A stretch of 64,000 nucleotides of DNA, from NCBI GenBank assembly GCA_014529385.2, contig CM043944.1:72221884-72285883 (forward strand), written 5' to 3'. Origin of the DNA: Adiantum capillus-veneris. Its lineage: Eukaryota; Streptophyta; Polypodiopsida; Polypodiales; Pteridaceae. The notes under the pieces are model-generated. The model made no database searches. It was given only the letters and a program-made list of their open reading frames with translations, and was not told the DNA's origin. The position numbers and the translations under genes are program-made. Of the stretch, positions 56,111 to 64,000 are shown piece after piece. How positions within the stretch are numbered: position 1 is the first letter of the stretch; each line of letters begins with the position of its first letter.

Positions 56111-57499
56111 CCTTTACATAGGCCCTTGGCCATCCTTATTTAGAATCCTTGTCCACACCTAGCAGCCAACGCTTGGCGTGGGTCCATGACCCCCCTCGGG
56201 TCTACCCTTGGTACATTACTCCCCCGTTGGAGAAGTGTTTTTGTCATCAAAAACAAAAGTGGTGATAGTCTCATAAGAAACACTCATGTTTTCTTCATTG
56301 GCATCCTAGCTTCATGGACCTAGTTGTCCTTTTGATTGGAATACAATTTAATAGAAGGTTCAATGAAATAAAAAAGAACATCTTGATTTTCTACATTGTT
56401 GTCCATATCCAACATAGCGTATATATTCCATTTAGAACTCACTTGAGTATACTTAACGAGTTATCACAACGAAGATGTACCCAAAAGAGTACCTCTTTTC
56501 ACTTTCCATGAAAGTAAGTGACTGACGTAACTCATCAGCAAAAGTTAAGTCCTTGACTTGTTATCATTCTTCATCAGTAGAGAACCCCATCATAACTGGT
56601 GTTTAGGGTTGACGAGAAGTTTACTTGAACATAAGAAAACTAAACTTAGTCGCAAACATGATTTGCCTTATGGTAAGAAAACCCCAAGTAGAGAGATAAT
56701 CTTTCTAATTAGGTTGCTTTGTGGTAACGTACGTACTTAGCATTTCCTTGGTAGAATGTTATGCTCATGCGGGTGCACAAGAAAAGAAATAAATAATTTC
56801 CATGTGAAAACCATGCTAATATATTTGGACCATAATAGAATGTGAAAATCCATCACATTTAGGTATCAAATGAACTAGTTTATTAACAAAACATGACTTT
56901 ACTACTTGTTTAAACAACCATCCGTCGAAGTTGTTTAACCATACTTGCAACCTTAATAAGTTTCACTAAGTATCCGATAATTTGTGGCCACTAAAATTTT
57001 TCTTGATACAATGTGCTTAGAGTTGTCCAATAATCGGATTTGACTAGCACGTAGCGACTCAATCACGACACATAATTGAAATAAAGGGCGTTAGTGTCAG
57101 TTCTAGAGACTCATATTCTTCACATGTGGAATATGTCTTAGATAGATAAGGATGTCTGAAAAAAGAACATCCTTCAAGAACAAGATGTACTTGTGTGTGG
57201 AGGGCTCTAAAAACTCTACCACATGAGTGAGAGGGACCCTCGTTATCTTTACTCTACAATGGCTAAATTGAACTCCTTGAGTTCCAAGAACATGTTGTAA
57301 CCCATGTGACAATATGTGCCAAACCTTACATATAGGTCCAAAACTGCATAATGCATAAATGTATTTTGGACACTATGTGGATGAAAACATAGAAGCTTAT
57401 ATATTCTACTTGGAAAAATAAACAAAAACATATTAAAAAATGAAATAAAACCAAATCAGATGCGTACTTGGAGGTTGAACCTAGTGTTCACGTACCCGT
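56111..57499. other. Single-copy sequence, no gene recognised
   Basis: Short frames on both strands have no domain. A GC-richer stretch at 56130-56230 includes a run of C residues and could be the edge of the gypsy element, but no LTR boundary can be fixed. Confidence 0.45.
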
Positions 57500-57924
57500 A
57501 GTCAATTGCACATCATCAATTTTTTTACCTGCAAAGACCTAGGAACACTAATTGAAAGATTAGTGAACATAAATAAGTATTGCACTGGTATTCCTTGGTG
57601 TTGCCTTTGCAATACAAAACCCTTGGTTAAAATTGAGGATGTCAAACCCCTTGGTTAGACTCTCTATGAAACTACTCAACCTAGCAACCAACGGTGACCG
57701 GCACAGTTTACCGTGTTTGTTTAATAGTAATTGAAGTCAACTTTGGAAGTTGAACTTTTTGAGCTATATATAGTATCTCTATATATAGCACCCTGGTCCC
57801 CTCTATATAAACTTATCTCGTGTGATCAATTGACACACTTTTTGGGATTTGCAGATCTAGAGTCGTCTCTCTCTCTCTCTCTCTCTCTCTCATCTGTCAT
57901 CTCGGTCTTCCTCCCTCGTCAACA
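57500..57924 (+). mobile_element. Second Ty1/copia LTR relic (right end defined)
   Basis: The LTR ends ...GTCAACA at 57924, next to a PBS. It contains a TATATAA box at 57804-57810 and a (CT)n run at ~57866-57890, arranged like the LTR at 31644-31881 but with unrelated sequence. The left end is not identifiable. No gag follows, so the element is a remnant. Confidence 0.55.
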
Positions 57925-57936
57925 TGGTATCAAAGC
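57925..57936 (+). other. Copia primer binding site
   Basis: TGGTATCAAAGC, one mismatch from the standard plant copia PBS complementary to initiator tRNA-Met. Confidence 0.7.
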
Positions 57937-58189
57937 TATGCAGAGCATAGACATGACAGATAAGTTTGCTTGTGATTTTCTTTTCTTAAGCTAATTCAAG
58001 AAGCTTTGTTTTTGTCTTTTTCTTGTTGTGTTGATGGTTTAGAGAGAAACACAATAGACGTCTTGGATGCAACTGCGTTACGGAGATATCATCAAAGAAT
58101 GTAGCCGATAAATGTAATTTTTTCCTTTTTCTAATATAAAATCTCTCGTCCTTTATGTTTTTTATTTAAATTACTCATATGTGTAAAAG

Positions 58190-58190
<1 letters not shown>

Positions 58191-58231
<41 letters not shown>

Positions 58232-58240
58232 TCTCTATAT

Positions 58241-58316
<76 letters not shown>
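58191..58316. repeat. (CT)n-(AT)n-(AG)n palindromic microsatellite
   Basis: A pyrimidine run (CT)n is followed by (AT)n and then (AG)n, so the whole ~125 bp is close to self-complementary, with small interruptions (CACTC, ATAATA). It could extrude as a hairpin or cruciform. Confidence 0.9.
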
Positions 58317-58318
<2 letters not shown>

Positions 58319-58460
58319 CCAAACAAGTACATGTGACCCACTACCCAATGGCCCAAACAAAGTTCAACTATAAGTCTCTCTCAACATACTACATATGCAA
58401 ATGACAACGCTTGAAGATCTTTCACTATAAAGTCAAGAAGCATTTATAAATTCCTCTTAC

Positions 58461-59662
58461 CATTGGATCAGCTGAAGTTACTAAAGTTGGAGCCTCCACC
58501 ACATCATGAAGAGCTTCAAGGGTGAAATTATCCTTTAAAAGATGCAAAAAAAAGTTCGCTTAATATTTGATTTTAGTATTGTAGTAAACATAAAATAAAA
58601 TAAAAATGATTATTACCATAAGAGCACTTGAAGTAGATGCACCTTCTCTTGCATCATAAACAAAAGGGTTTTGGATTTCCACCACATAATCGAGTGGTTC
58701 TTCTACACCGTCGTTGCTCTTATAGGAGGGAAAAAAGAACATATTTACATTATTGAAGTGGCAAGAGTAAAGACACAATCGTATAAAAATAAAAGGGTAC
58801 TTACAATAGGTGAGATAGGATTAGATTCACGAAGCTCTTCTTGCGCGTAACACCTTTTCCTCAAAGCATCAATAGGCATATTCTCATCTTCACCCTCATT
58901 TGATGGCAGTGAAGAGAGATTATTCTTTTTTGAATCATTTGTCCCTTTGTTTCTATTGTAGTGTCTCCATCCAATTACCTTGGCATACGCATCTGACAGT
59001 ACTCTCCACTGTATTATATTGTTTTCATCAAAGTATAATGGCTTAAGAGTATGCATTTTAGACATAATGAAGCGCTTAAGTTCCTCTCTTTTCTCCACAT
59101 CTTTTCTCAAATTAATTTGAGAAGAATCTCCTATTGCCATATTGCTGTATCCATCTTTGAACCATTCCTTGCGTATTTTGTCCATACTCTTACAATAGGA
59201 CTTTTGTTGTACTGAATGAAACTTTTGTAAGAATTCTTTTCCTACAATCAGATACAAGTGACGAACTTCTTTAGGGCGAAAAATCCGCTCGTAATTAATA
59301 GGCATGGAATGAGGATGGGGTTGAGGTGAAGATGTTGTTATGAGATTGGAGGCTATATCCCGCTCAACATGCGAAACAAGTAATGAGGGATTTGTTGAGG
59401 AAATCCACCATTTGAGATTGAAATCTCTTGCCCATGCAATCGATTTCTACACCACCCCACTAACATGTGTCTATGTGTTATAGAGGCCACTCCAAATTCT
59501 AACCAACCTTCCACATTCATAAAAGCAAGACATTTGCCATTCACTCTTGCTAACCGAATGTTTTGGGAGTACTCGGTGGTATCACAAAAACTCTCGACAA
59601 AATGGACTACATTTGCCACTTCCCAATTGATTAGAGTGTGAACATCCATAGTAGGCATGCAC
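58461..59662 (-). CDS. SAM-domain protein gene, partial, multi-exon
   Basis: The minus strand holds several exons. The first visible exon begins at 59662 after a TTCATTAG acceptor and encodes a SAM (sterile alpha motif) domain: NWEVANVVHFVES, then NGKCLAFMNVEGWLEFGV and HRHMLVGW, matching the WxxxxVxxW/L...G..L..L....L...G....HR..L pattern. SAM domains mediate protein or RNA interactions. The next part reads in another frame, from about 59440 (ERDIASNLITT) through 59305-58805 with a basic, Lys/Glu-rich sequence. Then come exons 58718-58617 (SNDGVEEPLDYVVE) and 58532-58461 (DNFTLEALHDVVE). The last two introns (58804-58719, 58616-58533) are 84-86 nt, GT-AG and phase 0. The frame change near 59445 may be an undetected splice, an error or a mutation. 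Both gene ends are missing, and I do not know the protein outside the SAM domain. Confidence 0.55.
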
Positions 59663-59774
59663 CTAATGAACATAAGAGAAAAGAAAATGAAGAACATTTT
59701 TTTGCCGTATTTGAATCAAACCTTTATGCTAAACAAAAGAAAAGTTACCATAATGAGCTTGTTGTCATCGTGGA

Positions 59775-59960
59775 ATGAAGACACCAAAAGCTGGTATGCT
59801 TAATATGCTGCCATTGCAAATGAGGACCCCAAAAGCTGATCGTCTGTGTATGGGAGTTTCTTTAAAATATATAAGCAAGAGGAGGATCCCAAAAGCTCTT
59901 CATTATATGGGAGTTTCTTTATATTATATAAGCCGGAGGAGGATATCTGAACAAGCAGAG
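59775..59960 (+). repeat. Short degenerate tandem repeat
   Basis: A(C/G)CCCAAAAGCT recurs near 59783, 59826 and 59886, and ATGGGAGTTTCTTTA at ~59850 and ~59908, followed in both cases by TATATAAGC. Units are about 45-60 bp. Confidence 0.65.
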
Positions 59961-60017
59961 GTATGGCAAAATGGAGAAGTCTCTCCATGGAAAAATAGGG
60001 AGATCCCTCTCGCTCAC

Positions 60018-60046
60018 TCTCTCTTTCTCTCTCTCTCTCTCACTTT

Positions 60047-60080
<34 letters not shown>

Positions 60081-60166
60081 TTTTGTTTACTTCACGTCAA
60101 GGATGGAGCAAATGACCAGGATTCTAGAACTGTACTTGTGTGGTAAAGCTTGTGTGTGTGTGTGTG

Positions 60167-60255
<89 letters not shown>
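60018..60255. repeat. Inverted pair of compound microsatellites, (TC)n(AC)n ... (GT)n(GA)n
   Basis: (CT)n then (CA)n at about 60018-60078 and (GT)n then (GA)n at about 60149-60255 are reverse complements of each other, separated by ~70 bp of unique sequence. They could pair as a long imperfect stem. Confidence 0.85.
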
Positions 60256-60257
<2 letters not shown>

Positions 60258-61190
60258 CTCTAGTCCAAGGCTGAAAATTGCAACCCTTCCCACCCTTCCG
60301 TTGTAATTTACCCTGCACCTGCATGGCAAAAACTTTATAGGCCTTCCCAAAGACGGGCATGCTCGTGAAAGGGCCCTTCCCCTGCAAAAGGTTATCTTTT
60401 ACTAGACCTTCCCAAGGAAGGGTAACTTGCCAAAGTGCCCTTCAAAGGTTAGTATAGGACTAAAGGTAATGTTATAATGTGCCATATTTGGAAATATGTA
60501 TAAGTGCAAATAGTATATAACACACAAGTGGTTCTTGATACTTGGGGAGTCTTTCGTAAGACATTAGCTCCATTACTTTTGAGCTTATGGTGGGCACATA
60601 ACTCTTCTAATACTAGTCCTGATAATATAAAAAAAATTACATCATTAGCTCCATGTTTATCAACCCTATGTCCATTGACCTTGACGATGCATTCTTGCAT
60701 AGCCATTTACATGCCTTCTAATTGAGATAAGCTATAAGTGTCACACTCTCTCTTGGCTAACAAGGGGATGGTTTGAATTGATCAGACTAGTTGGTCATAA
60801 TCTAATCTATACTATTCTAGGAAACCTCTTCTCGCTTGAAACAAGTTTAGCATCAAAGTCACTGTCCAATAGCTCCTCATGTAAGCTCTGCATTGCAAGT
60901 TCTTGATCTTAGAGAGTGTACACTCTTAAGGCGGTATACAAAAATTCTCAAAATGCTTGCAATCAATAACTCACAATGATTTCCATGTGCTTCTTCTAAT
61001 GCTATGTGTGAAGGGCCACTAAACTTTTGCCCTGCATAATGATTGGCCAAATGTGAAATTGTCCTTCCCTTGTGATGGGCAACAACATAAGTTACCCTTC
61101 ATTGGGCAAGGTAAGGGCCTTGCAATTTTCAGACCTGCTCTAGTCTCGGGCGACTAGGAGTTTCCAGTACATTATTTTTGCAGTAGTCTG

Positions 61191-61194
<4 letters not shown>
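60256..61194. other. Sequence bounded by a 13 bp inverted repeat, no gene recognised
   Basis: CTGAAAATTGCAA at 60271-60283 faces its exact complement at 61120-61132, and weaker inverted similarity (CTCTAG) extends outward. Both ends are rich in CCTTCCC/AAGGGC motifs. The 862 bp interval may be a small non-autonomous DNA element, but no target duplication was seen. Open frames at 60449-60725 have no domain. Confidence 0.4.
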
Positions 61195-61360
<166 letters not shown>

Positions 61361-61897
61361 GTCCAATCCTGACTCGTGATTCAGAGCTAGAATTCTTGAC
61401 TGTGAACGTGGAGGCATCAGACCCGACCTTTCTTGAGTCTCGCTAGCGTTTCATCTCTTTCTCTCCCTATCTCAGCACGCACAGTACATACGTCGCCCTC
61501 AATCTTCAAAACGTTTCTGTTGCAGTAGCTGCAGGCTTTCAATGCAACCGGACTCTGGTGCAACATGCTGCGAAGTTTAGGAATTTTTTGCCTGCCATTC
61601 TCGAGCTAATTTCACATGAGCATGCTCGTGCTCGACATTTTTTTTTCTCGGAGCTATTTTCACTGAGCATCTCGTGCGACTTTTTTTTTATCATACCCAA
61701 TGCCTTTTAAATTAGCATCTTTACATGAAAAAGCTATGCTCTCCAGTGCTCGGGAAAAATCATTTTCCCAAACGTACAAAATGCCTTTCCTTGAATTTGC
61801 CAAGAGGAAAATTTAAGAAATTAGTTACTTTTTAGGTTTTTACACTATTTTTCTCTATTTAGGGGCGGAATTTCTCCTTTTCCCCTTGAGCTCAACC
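61361..61897. other. Single-copy sequence before copy D
   Basis: No gene recognised. GAGCAT(G)CTCGTGC-type motifs recur near 61617 and 61663 beside T-rich runs. Confidence 0.45.
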
Positions 61898-62239
61898 GGC
61901 ATTTTGGAAATTGAAAACGGCATGATATTAAGCTGAGACACATTTTTCCCGAACACTACTGATGCTCTCTCTTTAATCATACGGAAAAGCCAGCAGAAGG
62001 TCCCCAAAACGTTGGTTTTTATAGGAATCACAAAAGATGCTTCTTTAAAAGGAATCACAAAAGATGCTTCTTTAAAAATTTAAATGAAAGTTAATCTAGG
62101 AAGAGGGGGGGTTTTCCATGGGCATGGCACATCGGTGAGACGGAGAGAGGGAAAAGCGGTAAACTTTTTCCAAGGCAATAATGTTCAGGGAAGATGTGTC
62201 TCGGCTTGATCTCGTGCCGTTTTTAGTTTCAAAAATGCC
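61898..62239 (+). mobile_element. MITE-like fold-back element, intact (copy D)
   Basis: Left end 61898-~61962 and right end ~62178-62239 are inverted copies of each other over about 60 bp with some mismatches. Both begin GGCATTTT(T/G)GAAA, then run AAAACGGCA, ATCAAGC/ATTAAGC, GAGACACAT and CCC(T/G)GAACA. Total length is about 342 bp. There is no coding capacity. In B and C the copia LTR sits inside the end that is intact here. Confidence 0.65.
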
Positions 62240-62499
62240 ATTTCCCTCTTGAATAATAGGTCTTGATTTCACGTCTCCTTGTTGGATAGATCTTTAAGGT
62301 CTCTTCGGATACTTTCCTGCGACGATAAAATACTGTTCTTCTTCTTCTCCTCTCGTTGTCTGCTCTTGTGCCCCTGTCCCCTCTCTCCTCTTGTGCTCCT
62401 CTTGTACACTATTTTCCACAAAATTTGGATGAGTTTTTTCCCTTGCCTCTTGTAGGGTGACCCAATAATTTTTTCCCTTCTTCTACATTGGGATGGGTT
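62240..62499. other. Flank between MITE-like element and transposase relic (copy D)
   Basis: Matches C 37600-37762 up to about 62405, then C from about 40049. The join lies near a CTCTTGTG(C) duplication (TCCTCTTGTGCTCCTCTTGT at 62387-62406), which may have helped the deletion or marks the ancestral state. Confidence 0.6.
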
Positions 62500-63681
62500 C
62501 CAAGCCACTGCTACAACACAAAAGGATAGTGTTGTGGTGGAAATAGTTATCATGAATGGCGGGAAAAGGTCAATTGTTGAACCTATTCCAGTTCTTTTCT
62601 TGCCCTTGTCTCATAAGGAGCTAGAAACAAAGCATGGTGATGTATTATCATTCTCCTTCAACCATTATTCGTTGAGCTTCAAACATCCTTTCTAGACGGA
62701 TTTGATGTTGATTATGCCATGCCCAATGAAGCAATTTGCAATGGCCTTCAAGAGGGAACAAGTCTAAGATGTATATTGATGGTTTGTACCGGCGATCATC
62801 CTGCTCAGTGCAAACTAGGTCAAGTGAAAGATGGTGGAATGGCCTTTTGTAGGTGAGACAAGGCGATGGCAGAGTTGAGGCGAGATGGTAATGGTACACA
62901 ACGTTATGTTTACTCAAATAATAGATATCAAGGAAGACATCCTCCTGAGGAACGACATGTAGATGACTTGTGGAATAGTATTAGGATGTCCAAACGATGT
63001 AGAACAAAGGAGAAGGTGGAGGAGACTTTAAGAGATGGAGGTCTAGCAGGTGAATCGGTGTTGTGGAGACTCTTTCATCTCTATGGATTTGACATCTCGA
63101 GAGACCTTGTGTATGACGTCATGCATATACTACCTTTAAATCTCTTTCAAAAGTACATAAAGAGATTAATTTCATTGGCCTCTTCGCAATTCAAGAAGAA
63201 GATTGATGTTGCTGTTAAAGAGGTTGCAGACTTTATTCCAAGGCCTATCTTGCATGCGGGTAGATGGCCAAAACGTGCCTCAACATAGTTCAAAATGTTT
63301 AAAGCAGAGGAATGCCAGAAATTCATTCAATGGTGTCTAAAGGCTAATTGTGGTATCATAGTTCAACCTATTGAGTGTTTGCGTTGCAAATTCTTTTGGC
63401 TTTGCACACAATCGGATGAGCATGAGATACTTTATGAAACTAGTTGTCTCAAAGTTCTCTCAAGGTTATTATCTCCAGGCAAGGTAGGGTGTGTCCCACA
63501 ATGTCTTGAGAAGGGTGACCTTGTCCTTGCAAGGCAGAGAGAAGATTTGAATACCAATGCATTTGTGAGAAGTGTGGATATTGACGAAAAAAAGGCACTT
63601 TTAACATGGAAAGATGAGCAACATGGAAAAGATTTGGTGGATTGGAGACACATATATAAGGTTATGCAAGGTATTATCTAG
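62500..63681 (+). pseudogene. Tnp2-like transposase pseudogene (copy D, internally deleted)
   Basis: D keeps upstream sequence lost from B and C. From 62641 one frame reads FLDGFDVDYAMPNEAICN, then CTGDHPAQCKLG and GGMAFCR, resembling the GD(Y/H)PAQ...CRxC segment of Tnp2-like transposases. It meets the shared TGA at 62854-62856. The main block follows (62866-63285), a private TAG at 63286-63288 (CAG in B and C), and then FKAEECQKFIQWC. At about 63338 it jumps in frame over ~930 bp to CGIIVQPIECLRC. It reaches the stop at 63681 without the frameshift found in A, B and C. The upstream part (62500-62640) reads in another frame. Confidence 0.55.
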
Positions 63682-64000
63682 ACAAAGATACATCTATCGT
63701 TACTTTTGTGTATTTAACTACTTTTCTTGGAGTCATGCGTTTAATAATTTTTTTAATAATGGTTGTTGTAGGTTGTCATGCGCATTACAATGCGGAGGCG
63801 ACTTGAATTTGGACTTCTAAGCCGCCTAATAAAACTAGTGTATTTGTGCTACCTAGTCTAGATTTTGTCAACCAATGTTAGATTGTACCTCATGTGGACT
63901 CCCTACATTGGCTAGATGTGGAATTTTCTGCAAGTCTATTTATTTCGATATGTAATCATTTATCTATGTCATGTTTATGGTCGACGTTTAAATCATATCA
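63682..64000. other. Copy D equivalent of 417-735
   Basis: Collinear with A, B and C with few substitutions (for example ACTAGTG for ACTATTG at ~63837). No gene recognised; the repeat continues past the window. Confidence 0.6.

Larger units (their letters stand above)
61898..64000 (+). repeat. Copy D, diverged partial fourth copy (continues right)
   Basis: This is collinear with C 37282-42540 but with two gaps. Sequence equivalent to C ~37763-40048 is absent (join near 62405) and sequence equivalent to C ~40950-41878 is absent (join near 63338). It also keeps about 43 bp near 62725-62770 that B and C lack. It has many true substitutions relative to B and C, so it is older or independently derived. 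It lacks the copia insertion and so acts as an empty-site reference. Confidence 0.9.

Overview
This looks like nuclear DNA of a land plant. The evidence is three retroelement classes (Ty1/copia, Ty3/gypsy, LINE), a DDE-type DNA transposase relic, GT-AG introns, a secreted PLAT-domain protein of the plant type, and very many long (GA)n/(TC)n and (GT)n/(AC)n microsatellites. I see no rRNA, tRNA, CRISPR or prokaryotic operon. I cannot name the species; the microsatellite load and mixture of decayed elements would fit a large fern, lycophyte or bryophyte genome, but this is only a guess.

The window is dominated by one ~20 kb segment present three times in alternating orientation. Copy A is 1-12984 (+), followed by a 1.1 kb asymmetric loop (12985-14114). 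Copy B is 14115-34459 (-) and copy C is 34475-54743 (+), and C runs on contiguously through the loop-equivalent sequence to 55879 and beyond. A/B form one inverted repeat (arms ~13.0 kb). B/C form a second, nearly perfect palindrome (arms ~20.3 kb) with a spacer of only 15 bp at 34460-34474, inside a copia integrase gene. A fourth, diverged and internally deleted partial copy (D) starts at 61898 and leaves the window at 64000. Between C and D lies single-copy sequence (55880-61897).

Read in C orientation, the unit holds: a truncated copia element (gag, protease, start of integrase, PBS, LTR); a small fold-back (MITE-like) element into which the copia LTR inserted; a block of degenerate ~570 bp repeats; a decayed Tnp2-like transposase gene with one recognisable intron; a 363 bp tandem repeat; a LINE reverse transcriptase relic; several microsatellite and tandem-repeat blocks; then a two-exon gene for a secreted 186-residue PLAT-like protein with its own TATA box and G-box, and a Ty3/gypsy integrase fragment. 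The PLAT-like gene is intact in A and C and frameshifted in B. The single-copy interval holds a copia LTR-PBS relic and part of a SAM-domain gene on the minus strand with at least two phase-0 introns.

The genes do not form a pathway. The only gene families that look host-like are the PLAT-like gene (three copies) and the SAM-domain gene; the rest is mobile-element debris. The main point of interest is the nested palindrome. C preserves the uninterrupted gypsy reading frame across the point where A is fused to B, so C looks parental and the A/B junction derived. Differences among copies are mostly 1-2 bp homopolymer and microsatellite indels plus a few mosaic SNPs, so either very recent duplication or a long-read assembly artefact must be considered.
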